A DNA stretch of 64,000 nt from Cercis canadensis. Taxonomy: Eukaryota > Streptophyta > Magnoliopsida > Fabales > Fabaceae. The DNA lies in the NCBI GenBank assembly GCA_003255065.1, contig QAOA01007490.1, forward strand, positions 62,001 to 126,000. Direction: 5' to 3'. The notes under the pieces were generated by a model. It ran no database searches. It saw only the letters and a list, made by a program, of their open reading frames with translations, and was not told the origin of the DNA. Both the position numbers and the translations under genes were made by a program. Positions 49,543 to 60,739 of the stretch are shown here, piece after piece. The number at the start of each line of letters is the position of its first letter. Position 1 is the stretch's first letter.

Positions 49543-52265
49543 CATTATCAATTTTCTGTTAGATTATATTCAAGTTTTGGATATTTACCCCTAGACATTC
49601 TACTGCTAATTGATTTGAATTATCTAATATATTTTTGTTGATTATGTATTGTGTAATTTGAAACTTAAAGTATAATATGTATTTTTTTATTAAGTTTTAT
49701 GTATGTCAAATGTTATTAAAATTTTTGGACATTGATTATATTAATGTTATTTGGTTAAAAATGTAATTATTCAATACTATACTATCTAATTTTATATATT
49801 TTTACCAGTATTATTATGTTAGAATCCTTTAAAGTTAAAAAAAATTATTGCTTAAAATTATTTGAAACGTTTCTTCAAAAAAATTTTGTTTCCACAAAAT
49901 TTCCGAAACGTTTCCGTTTTCTAAGTGACCGAAACGAAATTTTGTTCCTTGCGTGAAAGAAAAAGAAGGACTGAGAAGCATATAGAGGGGGGAGTAAGCA
50001 GAGAAAGAAAAAGGGAGACCAAATGAGAAGCACAAGGGAGAAAGGTGTGTGAGAGTGAGCAAAGAGAGAAAAATGAGAGCAAGAGAGAGCTACGGACGCA
50101 CAAAGCAGAGCAAGCTAAGGAGTGAGAGGTGGCTCAAGCTTTGTAGTAGTAGAGAAAGGTCTGAATAGAGAAGGTAGATTTTCTTTCACAAAGTTTAGTT
50201 TTAGCCTTTCTTTTTCTTTCAATTTTAGTATAGTATATTGATTTTCTTTGTAATGGGTGACCCATCTTTAAATTTCCATTTGATTCCATCATTTTTCATA
50301 TGAGTTTTCCATTCGTCTACTCTGTTTCACCATTTTTTTTCTCTCTCCAAGAACCCTTTGTGATTAGAAGCTAAATGAGCTATAATGGGTAGGAGAGTTT
50401 TAATGTTCGGTCCTTTACTTCAGTTTTGATTTCTTTCTTTTTCCTTTTCTCTTATTAATTTATCTCATTTTTCTATAAATCTCTTGCAGGCTATATTTCT
50501 TTGGCTATTTGGTTCTACTTTCCATTTTTACTTGTCTTGCTATTTCTTTATTTTGGTTATTGGTTTTGTTTTGTTTATTTTCCTTTTCATTTTACATTCT
50601 ACTAAGTATGTTTCTTGCATTCTTCACTATCCAATTTTGGGGTTTAAATTTCCTGTTCGGTTCCCTTTCTATTCATTTTACTTATTTTCTGTATTTGTTT
50701 TACTATTTAGTTGTCTATTTGTTTTTTTTTTCCTGCTCATATTGCATTCTCAGTGTATTTTCTACTCATTGGTTTATTGTTAGTCCACTTTGAATTTGTG
50801 TAGGGAAATTTATGGTTAAGTCCTGATATGGCTGGCTGTTAATGTTAGTGCTTTTTTTTTTTGTTGTTGTTCTTTTTGTTATTGGTTATTGGTTTATATG
50901 TTTGTTTGGTAGTGGTTAGAGGGGTTGGTCCATAGGTGATTTGGTCTCTCATTTTCTTTGAAGTCATTTGTCCCCAAATTTGAGATTTATTTGGTTGAGT
51001 TATTTTATTTTTGAATTTGTCAGGCTAAATTTTGCTTTATCAAAACACTAGGTTCTCATTTGAGTTCTATGTGCTTTGCTGGAAATTAGGATTGTTAGCT
51101 CCTTCTTGCTTATGGCTCTTGCTGGTATAGGTATCTCTCTTTTTAACTTTGTTTACTTGATAACATATAAGGCCATATGAGCATTGTTTCTTCTCAATCT
51201 AGAATGGCTGGTTGGGGTTGATGTTTTCGATTTGTTGATTTATCTCATTAGAAAGTTAAAGAAATCTGAGTGGTTGTTGTTTATTATGCTAATGATGTTT
51301 ATTTGAGTTTAAATATATTTGTTTGAAAATATTCTTGATGTGAGTTTCTGTTTTACGAATGAGTGTATGTTCATGCTGCCTTCGTGAAGGTTTAATGTTG
51401 AGTGTTTGCTCATACTAGAAAAGAATTTAATGTTTCATTAGTCTGATGTCCTAAATCATTGTAGAAACTTCATATTTGTGAGTTCATGCTATGCTTGTGC
51501 TACTCTTGTGGTAAGTCTGGTATATGGTTAGTGGTTTGGGTGTTGTTCAACTTGGTGCTATCTATTTTAACAACTATATGTCTATAAGCCTTGAGCTATA
51601 ATAAAAGTTTCATTCATATTTTCTTTCTTTAGTTAATTGGTTCTAATGGGAATCAAGATCCTCATTTTTCTTTATGTTGGTTCTTGTTTTTTGTGGCAAC
51701 TAATCTAACATTGTAGTCCTTAGGCTCATTATTTTAGTTTGATTCATGAATCTATGTAAGCTTAGATCCATATACATCAATGATTATTGTGCGAGCTTTG
51801 GATAAAATGAATTGGGGTCTCCTCTTACTCTTTTATTTATGAATTGCTATCGTCAAATGAGATGCCTTTTAGATTTGCTTCCATATGCCAATGGGATTAG
51901 GACTACTGGAAATATATTCATCCTTCTATTTTAGCTTCCGTTGAGCTGTATTGACTCTATCTCAAGAGAATTGCTAGCTACATTGTTCTAGAATTTAAGA
52001 TAAACTTGGAATGTCATCTATGTGGCTGTAAATTGGTTTGTATGAGTTATAAATGTTGCATTTGTTTGCAAATATTTGCTCCCTAGATGAATAGGTGTTG
52101 CCGATTGTTTGTATGTTCATAATTGCATTCTTGGCAAGTTGTTGATTGAAAGAAGTGCTTGATGAGGAATTTGTTTTTTGTTTTTTTTTTTAGAAAAAAA
52201 GAGTAACTATTACCATGTACCTTTATGCTGATCTTGTTGTTTTGTGACATTGCTTCAAAGCATAA
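49543..52265. other. Intergenic region, no gene seen
   Basis: The first part is AT-rich. Bases 49930-50160 are purine-rich on the plus strand (GAGA and AAGA runs). Beyond 50200 it is T-rich, like plant intron or intergenic DNA. No credible ORF or RNA gene. Bases 52266-52278 (AAAAGAAACAACA) are the left target duplication of the LINE that follows. Confidence 0.4.
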
Positions 52266-52639
52266 AAAAGAAACAACATTTTTTGTTGTTGGGTAAAACT
52301 GGAATTTCATTTAACGTAGATAAAGAATCTTACAGTCAACATAAAATAAACTAAGATTCTCACTGAGCCATAGAACAGCCAGCTGAGGAATCTTCAAAAC
52401 CAATATAGCTAACAATTCTAGGGAGGGATCTCCCTATAGCATCAAAATAGATTACAATTCTAACAAAAGGGGGAGGGGAATCAAACTTGGTAAACTGGCT
52501 ATCCAAGGTGTGAACTGCGTTGGCCATCATATCAGCCCCTCCATTAGCTTATCTAAACACATGGTTCAATCTAAAAAGGGGAATCCCCTACAATAGTACC
52601 CTGCATTGCTCAATCAAAGGAGCATAATGGTGGTTAGAG

Positions 52640-55600
52640 TTTTGATTGTCCCTAAAACCATTTAAGACAAAAGTAGAACCAACTTCAATAAAGAGTTTTG
52701 TAATTCCCAACTGGGATGCAAGGTTGATGCCTTCTAGTACCTCCCAAACTTATGTTAGGTTTGGAAATCCAACACCTACTTTCTTTGAGAAACCTGCAAC
52801 CCATTCCCCCTTATGTTTCCTAATGATACCTCCTGCTCCTAAAAGACTCGGATTCCCTAAGGCTGAGCCATTTGTATTTAACTTAAAATACTCAGAAGGT
52901 GGAGATTGCCACTGTATGTAAATTTCATGCCCATGGTGTTGCACTGGGCTTATGGAGTTTAGGAAGAAAAACTCTGAAGCTCTTCCCAAGGCAAAGGAGA
53001 AGGTTTTAGAGACTAAGAATGGTTGGTTCTTAAAGACCCATTGATTTCTATGATGCCAGATGCTCCAGCATGTATATGCAAAAAGAGACCATGCATTTAA
53101 TCCATGATTGGTTATTGAAGAGTTCATGCGATTCAACTTAAACCAATGCTACAATCCACCAGGCTCTAGGTCTGGTTTCGGGATGAGATGGAAGTTATTC
53201 CAAATAGGAGAGATAATAGTGCAATCCTTGAAGATATGGAAGCAAGTTTCCAATTGTGAATTTCACAAGGGGCATAACAGAGAAGGAATGATGTTTCTCA
53301 ACGAAAGCAAAGCTTTGCATGGAAGTCTTTCTAGGTAGGTTAACCATAGGAAGTGGTGAATATGGGGATGGCTGTTGATTTTCCAAACCTAGCTTAGGTC
53401 TGGGGAGAGCGGAGATGAGAAACTGGGGTCTAACAGATTATATGCATTGGCTAGACTAAAGGAACCATCTCTTTCTCCACACCACATAAAAGAATCTTCT
53501 TTGGTGTTAAAAGAAGAACGAGGACAAGCATTCATGATATTGATCACATTTGAAGGGAGGATGAATGGAAGTGACTCTAAGTCCCATTCATCATTTGGGG
53601 ACAAGTAGTTTGCCACAACCTTTTGTTCTTTAAACCTTGGAAGTGGCCCTTCTATCAGAAGATGAAAGCAGCTCACATCTAACCACTTATTTGTCCAGAA
53701 CTGGATCTTTTGGCTGTTTCTAATAAGCCATTTTTTTCCTTTCTCATAGCGCTTTACTCATTGTTGAATACTCTTTTGAATGATAGATTTTGCATTGTTT
53801 CCTCAAGAGAGATCTCTTTCATATTTAGCTCCCATGCATTTGCTCCAAAGGCATTATGGATCCTTAGCTAGTCTTGACCTCAGTTTAGCCATGAAAGTTA
53901 TGTTGTGACACTTGGATTTTTTTAGTCCCAAGCCTCCTTTCTTCTTATGCTTTGTGATTTTCTCCCAACGAACAAGATGTAGTTTCTTTTTCTCTTTTGA
54001 ATGGCCCCACAAGAAATTGAAAAATGCTTTATCAATGTTGTTGCAGATAGAATTTGCAAGGGCTACTCCTTGCATGTAGTATGTAGGGATTGCCGCCAAA
54101 ACTGACTTAAGTAATGTAAGCCTACCAACTTGGGACAAGAATTTTTTTTGCCAACCACCCAGCCTTTCTGTTACCTTATCATATACAAATTGGAAATTTC
54201 CTTTCAATGCCCTATCTATGCCCAACAGAAATACTAAATAATTCCCTAAGGTTGTATTTGGATGAGGTATTTGACAAATTCTTGTGAATTTTAAATACAT
54301 GTAATTGAAATATAATATTTTAAATACATGTATTTATAAAATACATTATTTGGATACACTATTATAAAAAGAGTAATTTAACAATAATATTCAAAACATT
54401 ATGTCAGCTATGGCTTTAATGGAAAACTTATGCAAAACTATGAACTTTCTAAGTCCTCTTGTTGCAGCACTAACAAAATTTGAAATACCTCAGTCACTCT
54501 CACAAAACCTCTTGGTTCTTCTCCGGTGCTAGAAAATACCGTGGATTTCCCAGTTGTTGCTCTTTCTGTTTCTTGCAAAACCTCCAAATGCTCGGTTTTT
54601 GGATTTGAAGTGTTTTGGATCGAATCTTCTGGAAGACTCTTCGTGGTGTTTTCTTCAACTTTTTGTACTCTGAAGCTTCAAAATCCTTTCCTTGTGAGGG
54701 TGGTTTCTAGGGTTTTGTCCACTTTACCTTATGTTCTCTACTGTTCCTGAATCCCTTCTTTGCCTAATTTCCATCTTTCTGTAGTTTCAAATCTAGCCGT
54801 TAGAGAAAGCTGGCATTTTGTTTTTATGTTGCTTGGACTTTTTCGTGTTTGTGCTTACTTTGAGGCTCGCTGATTTAGCTTTTCCAAAATCCAAAGTTTG
54901 AGCTTTTGAAGCTCAGAATCAGTAACTTGGTGTTGAGAGCAAGAGTTTCAGAGGCTCGAGGGAGAGGGAGGTGTATCGAGGCTCGGGGAGAAAAAACAAG
55001 TAATTTGAAATACACTCTATTTTAAGTGAATTTGAAATACACTGTATTGAGAATTTGAAAGTCACTAAAATAATATACTAAAATTTTAAAAATACCTTAA
55101 AAAATTACACAAACAAAGTAATTCAAAATAAGTATTTCAAATACTCTCTACAAATACATTACACTCTACAAATACTCCATCTAAACACACTCTAAAGAAT
55201 TCGATAGTCTAAAAGGAAGATGATGACACCTTTTTTCTTTTTCTACTAGAAGGGTGTTTGGAGAAAGCTAAAATCAAGATTTTGATGCATTTATCTCTAG
55301 CCCAGACACCTTTCTAAAATTCTCCAACACCTTTGTTACACAAGAGGCGTATTGCTCTTTTGCCTGGACAAAGAGAATGATGTCATCTGCAAAAAGCAAG
55401 TGTGGAATAGAGACCTTAGAGTCTCTAAAGGAGAAGGGTTTCCACTTCTTCCTTCCAACTTCCTCTTGGATCATCTTTGACAAGACTTCCATACATAAAA
55501 TTAAAAGGTAAGGTGAAAGAGGGTCACCTTGTCTTATACCTCTTGAGGTGGGAAAAATTATGTTTTATAGCCATTTATGAGGATGGAAGATTCCACTAAG

Positions 55601-57413
55601 GTAATGCAGCTGATAATCAAATTAATCCATGGGGTAGGAAAATTAAAAATCTATAAAACTTCCTTGATGAAATTCCAATCCAACTTATCATAAGCTTTGT
55701 CAAGGTCTAGTTTAATCGCCATCCAACCCACCTTTCCTTTTCTTCTTTTCATGTCATGAAGAATTTCTTGAGCAACAAGAACATTTTATATTGCTTTTCT
55801 TCCTGGGACAAAAGCTCCTTGAAGAGGTTCAACTGAGCTACAAGGATTTTTGAAATCACCTTATAATGGGAATTACAAAGACTAATAGGACGAAATTGGT
55901 TAATGGATTCCAGGTTTGTAACTTTTGGAATTAAACAAATGAGAGTTTTATTCCAACTGTTTAGGATGAATTGTTGAAGAAAGACTTTTTGAATGTCCTT
56001 GCAGAAGGTTTCTTTTATGACCATCTGAAAAGCTAGGTAGAAACCTGCATGCATACCATCCACACCAGGAGCTTTGAAAGGTTTTAGGGACCAAAGAGCG
56101 TTTTTAATCTCAGGAATGGTAGGAATAGAGGAGAGAGGCTCATTTGAGATTTGTTGACCAAGAAAAGACAAGTGAAGATCATCCAGAGAAGAGGTCTTGG
56201 TTTGAAGTGAAAAAATTCTTTTGAAATAAGATTCTATATGGTTTCTGACTTCTTAAGGTTCCAAAAGCTAGTTCCTAGCCGCATCTTTTAGTCCACAAAT
56301 TCTTTTAGCTCTTCTTGTGTTAATAGTTGAGGCATGAAAGAAAGCTTTATTTCTGTCTCCCAACGCAAGCCAATCCACATGAGATTTTGCAGCCCAAAGT
56401 TCATCTGCTTCTAAGACTTTCAAAAATTTGTTGGAAAGATCTTTCTCTAGCCTAAGCAATGACTCTGACGAATTAGAACACAAGGAGTTTTGAATTCCTT
56501 TTAGGCTAGACATAATTCTCTTTTTCAAGAATATATTACCAAACGTATTTTGGTTCTAGGTTTTTGCCACGGATTCAAGAGAATTGTTTGCTGAAAGAAT
56601 ATTATCACAAACAGGGGACCAAGCTTGCTTGACAATTTCTTTGAAGCAATGCTGCTTAAACCAGATGGGTTCTAGCCTAAAGGGATGGTCTGTGTGGAAA
56701 TTTTTTTTGGATGCATGTCCAAAAGAATTAGACAGTGGTTTGAGGTTACTCTAGGCAAGTGGAAAATTTTTGAATCTGGCCACATGTTTAACCATGCAGG
56801 ATTTATACATGCACGGTCCAACCTTGCTATAATAACATGACCACTATTTCTTTTGTTTGACCAAGAAAATTTGGTGCCAACAAAGCCTAAATCAATCAGC
56901 CCACAAGTATTAAGACAATCTTGGAATCTATTGGCTTACCTAAAATTTGTTTGGTTACCTCCAAATTTTTTAGACATATTTAAAACCTCATTCAAGTCTC
57001 CTATAATAGCCTAAGGGAGGTTATGAGAACAAGAAATTTTTTCTAGATTTTCCCAAAGAAGTTTTCTACGGTGGAAGTCTAGGCTAGCATATAACCTTGA
57101 AATAATGCAAAAGGAATTAAGTACCTTTGCAGTGACGTGGATTCCCTAGAAATTCTTCAATAACAAGTTGATGTCAACTGCTTCTCTCTGCTATAGAAGC
57201 CAGATACCTCTAGACAGCCCTATTGAATCTACTATCTCAAAGCCCAAGAAACCCAAAGTATGTACGATACCCTCTGCTCTACTTCCTGAGATCCTTGTTT
57301 TAGTAATAACCATCAAGTATGGGTTATATCTCTATATCAAATCATTGAAAGCTCTTCTAAAACTTGGTCTTGCTGCCCCACAAACGTTCCATGCTAACAC
57401 TTTCATTGTATAA
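52640..57413 (-). pseudogene. LINE ORF2: endonuclease, reverse transcriptase, zf-RVT, RNase H
   Basis: The start near 57413 reads MKVLAWNVCGAARPSFRRAF, the APE-type endonuclease N-terminus that nicks target DNA. Next come a linker (56528-56268) with WLALGDRNKAFFHAS and the reverse transcriptase: KPFKAPGVDG at 56171-55749 and the catalytic FADD at 55492-55274 (residues 34-37 of that frame). A MITE interrupts at 55192-54250. The RT end continues as LGNYLVFLLG, GGWQKKFLSQVGRLTLLKSV. Then zf-RVT (53676-53389) and RNase H (53136 to about 52640; NTNGSALGNPSLLGAGGI). Several stops and shifts. Confidence 0.88.
54250..55192. mobile_element. PIF/Harbinger (Tourist-like) MITE, 943 bp, TSD TAA
   Basis: The ends are GGTTGTATTTGGATG at 54250 and, on the other strand, GAGTGTGTTTAGATG at 55192, with similarity continuing about 28 bp (GTATTTG). 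TAA flanks it at 54247-54249 and 55193-55195, the Harbinger target size. Removing the insert and one TAA restores continuous LINE RT sequence, so the boundaries are secure. No transposase. The interior ORF at 54526-54750 has no recognisable features. Confidence 0.85.
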
Positions 57414-57756
57414 CTTGTAAGTAAATGGCTGTTAACTGACTTTTTTGAACCAGAAGAATCAGATTGCTCTGGACTTATCCACCTCTGCACACTTGCTATT
57501 GTTAGCTGGAGGTGTTGAGCATATGGCTTGCATACTACTTTAGCCTTAGAGAGAATTTGACGAAAACGTAGGTTTGTTTCGTTGTTAGCCCGACAAAGGA
57601 TATCCCTACATCGTGATTCCCCTGTATCTCCTCCTTCATTGTAACTCTATGAAGTAGCTTCAGTTGCATCCTTGGGTGCCAAGTCTGGTCCTTCACAATG
57701 TTTACAGCCCCTCCTAGAAGTGTTGCATCTACTGGTAGATTGTGTGGGGGGGAGCA

Positions 57757-59560
57757 TCATAATTTTTGCTCTTTATGAAGTTCGAGTATTTCTTGTATTG
57801 TATCGGGGTCCTTTAGAGTTTTCAGTTGAGCTACCAAGAGCATACTTGCGTATGCTTGAATCCATGCCGCTTGTTCGCTTAGATCCCTCCAAAGATTCTC
57901 CCAAAGCTTGTAGTGCATCTTCACTAACGCTTTTGGATTCACCACCGAACTCCAAAAATGGTGTTGTGTTGCCACATACCTTCTCTGGTACCCTTGAAAT
58001 GTCATTTGGTTGATTTGGTTCCTCAAGTCCCTCTCGTTTTCTTCCCTGAATGAGTGGAGGTTTTGCAATATTTCCTGTTGATCCTCCTCTACCAGTTGCA
58101 TGATTTGTTGGGCTGGTATCATGATAGGTGTAATGATGGTTAGCATCCTCCTGTCCCTCGCTTGTTGATCCCAATGGCGTCGTAAGGCTTGTTGCTGCAA
58201 GCACTTGAGTTTATTGTTCCGCATGGTTCCCGTTCTCCTTGGCATCTTGGGTGTCACTGTCTCTTGTTCTTTTGTGGAAGGTTCTGGTATGTGTGAAGTG
58301 CTTCCCTCCAGTTTAAAAGCCAAGTCCAGGCTTTTTGCAAAAATATCCATGTCACAAGTGAAGTTAAATGCCTCGATATTTGCAACATTCTTTCCCCTTT
58401 CATTTTTTGAAATTTTGTTTCTTGACGTATAGTGATGGTCAGCTTTGGACTTGACAAAAGGACTTTTAGAGATAGAATCCTTCTTTGGCAAGTTTCTAAT
58501 CTTAGTAGATGTTTCTTATTGTGGGGTTAGGTGTGGCTGAGGGGTGACTTTGCTTTTAGTTGAGGTAACTGATTTTCCTTTTGGCTGCAGTAGTCCCAGA
58601 TTCACAGGAGTGTCTTGCACTGACTTCTCCATCTGAATTGTTGGAGATTTGATAGGGACTTTTGGGTGCTAGTTCCCACCCGAGATTTGCTTGTTGGAAA
58701 AAACCATCTGTTTTCGGTGAGCAACCAGTGGAGTTTGTCTTCTTTTTTGGTTAGCCACCACAATCCATTCCTCTTCTTTTGTAGGGTTGTTAGCTTTCTC
58801 CTTTCCTGCTAGATTTTGAGCTGTTTCCTTAACTGTTGAATTGACACAAGAGCTTTCACTATGTCCCTCCATTCCGCATATGGCCCAAAAGAGAAGAGAG
58901 TCTTCGCATATGATCTCCTGCATGTGGCCATCTATGAGAACAGAAGGAACCATTTTCCCTTTACAGCTTGAATGCACAACTTGGCATATCTGCATTTTTC
59001 CATACTAGAAGTTCTTGCATCAATCTTGATCAAGTTTCCCAGAGAGTTTCCTAGTCTTTTAAGAATCTCTGCATCATAGTATTCTAACGGTAGATAAGGA
59101 AGTTGAATCCATTGGATAGCTAAGTTATCTTTGAGAGCTTCATCTAGTTTAAAGTTAGGCTCTCATATTCTAATAGCTATGTAGTGTTGGCCTAAAAACC
59201 ATGGTCCTTGGGTTACTACCATCTCAAACTCTGATAAACTTGGAAGTTGTGTAGCAAAAAAAACCTTTGCCAAGCTCTGTTGGAGAGATCTTATTCCTTA
59301 AGTTCCACAGCCTTTACAGTTTTTCCTTTAACAACTCCTGAGGAATAACTTGCCCCCATACCCATAGAATTACAGAATGGTTCCATGGTGATATGATGCG
59401 AGCTCGTTCCATCTCTGATAAGAAAATGGCAGGTTGAAAGGATTGTAGAACTTCCTCTAGGACTCTTTCAAGAGAATGGTTTGAATTGCTGTCCAAAAGA
59501 CTATTTAGATCATTTGTGACTTGTGTTGATCATTCTGGTGTAGTTGCCTTGTTTTCGTCC
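57757..59560 (-). pseudogene. LINE ORF1: DUF4283 and zf-CCHC_4 RNA-binding protein
   Basis: ORF1 proteins of plant L1-type LINEs bind the element RNA. On the minus strand, 59496-59314 encodes the DUF4283 start (SPWNHSVILWVWGQVIP). Further on, a broken frame reads IQWIQLPYLPLEYYD and GNLIKIDARTS, typical of the domain's second half. At 58995-58669 a Cys/His pattern (CGMEGHSESSC) marks the zinc knuckle. The 58491-57757 part is a long, basic C-terminal region. Stops lie near 59310 and at several later points. Confidence 0.8.
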
Positions 59561-59867
59561 TTGGACGGAAGTTTTAGGGACTGATTATGTTGTACAAATA
59601 AAAGATTCCATTTGCTCTTGATTCCTTGGACTACCTCACTATATATAGGATTTTCCTATTTGTTTTGTGTTCGCAATAGCTTCGAATCCTCCTGAGTTCG
59701 GCTGTCTTGAGGTTACCTGATCTTCCCCTTCACCTTCATCCTAAGTTCGTAGCTTCATCCTTCATGTCCTTTTCGGTAAAGAAGTGCAGCCAAGAAGCCA
59801 AAGAGAAAGAAGCCCAAATGCAATGTATTTAAAAGAAACAACACTTGAATTAGCCATTTTTGGGTCT

Positions 59868-60252
59868 GTCAGTCTAGCATTGGCAGTGCTCGGATTTTTA
59901 TTTTTAATCGGAGCTACAGAGCTTCGTTTTACATGATTTTTGTCTGTTGGAACCGGGAGACATATGCCTCTCATAAATAAATTTTTCAAGGAAAAATTCA
60001 TTCTTCACTATTCCCGGTTTGATTTTAAAATTGGTTGTTTTCTCTGTACTATTGGGTTTGTCAGTTTTCTATGGTAGCCCTTAGTTTTTATTTTCTAAAT
60101 GAAGCTACAGAGCTCAAATTTGAGTGATTTTTATCCCATTGGAACCGGGAGACGTATGCCTCTCATGTGTAAAATTTTTAAAGTTAAATTTCCTTTATTC
60201 TACTCCCAGTTTGCATTTAAATTTGGTTTTTTTTTTTTGGACTGTTAGCTCT
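59868..60252 (+). repeat. Two tandem copies of a diverged 192-bp unit
   Basis: 59868-60059 and 60060-60252 share GTCAGT starts, an AGCTACAGAGCT box, GGAACCGGGAGAC(A/G)TATGCCTCTCA and a TCCC(G/A)GTTTG-TTTAAAATT end. A third GTCAGT begins at 60253 and then diverges. They lie just outside the LINE target duplication, so they belong to the pre-insertion locus rather than to LINE promoter monomers. No coding function seen. Confidence 0.75.
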
Positions 60253-60739
60253 GTCAGTGTTAAGATAAACATTTCTTGGCATGTGACGTAAATTCTCACC
60301 TAAAGTTACCCCATTTTCTACTCCGTCATCAAATTCTTTCAAATATTGATTTGTTGTTTGTGGGACCATTTTGGCTTTCAAAATTTACTCACTTTTTGTT
60401 GGCTGTATAAAGGTATTTGACATGTTGTTTGTATGTTGAGACAAGACTATTCATGATTTTTTTTTGCTGTTGTATTAGTGTGATCTGTATGGCTGTCTAG
60501 ATGGTTAAAGTTATCCATGTTTTGGTATTTTTGTATAGAGATTCTTTTGAGACTCATTACTTTTGATTTTATTCGAAGTAAAAGATACATTGAGATTTAA
60601 TTGCACTTTTTGGGTCGTTCTCTTAGTGATCATGATATCATTTCATTTCTATGTTTCTTTTTTTTCACTAATGGTAATTTCTATTGGTTATATGAGTTTC
60701 TTTCATTACGGGTATTGGTAAGGCTATGTGGTATGTAAG
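60253..60739. other. T-rich intergenic stretch
   Basis: No credible gene, RNA or repeat boundary seen. Confidence 0.35.

Larger units (their letters stand above)
52279..59830 (-). mobile_element. Near full-length L1-type LINE with 13-bp TSD
   Basis: AAAAGAAACAACA occurs at 52266-52278 and 59831-59843. Between them, read on the minus strand, lie a 5' region, ORF1 (DUF4283 with zinc knuckle), ORF2 (APE-type endonuclease, reverse transcriptase, zf-RVT, RNase H) and an A-rich 3' tail (ACCCAACAACAAAAAA). Total 7552 bp, of which 943 bp is a later MITE. The 3' end (AATGAAATTCCAGTTTTACC) matches that of the truncated copy at 11932-12684. Both ORFs carry stops and frameshifts, so it is inactive. Confidence 0.92.

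Noticed and set aside
54526..54750. 74-codon ORF in the MITE
   Set aside because: No recognisable features, lies in a non-coding element; kept only as possible captured sequence.
59762..60001. 79-codon minus-strand ORF with a hydrophobic end
   Set aside because: It crosses the LINE 5' boundary and target duplication, so it cannot be a gene of either part.
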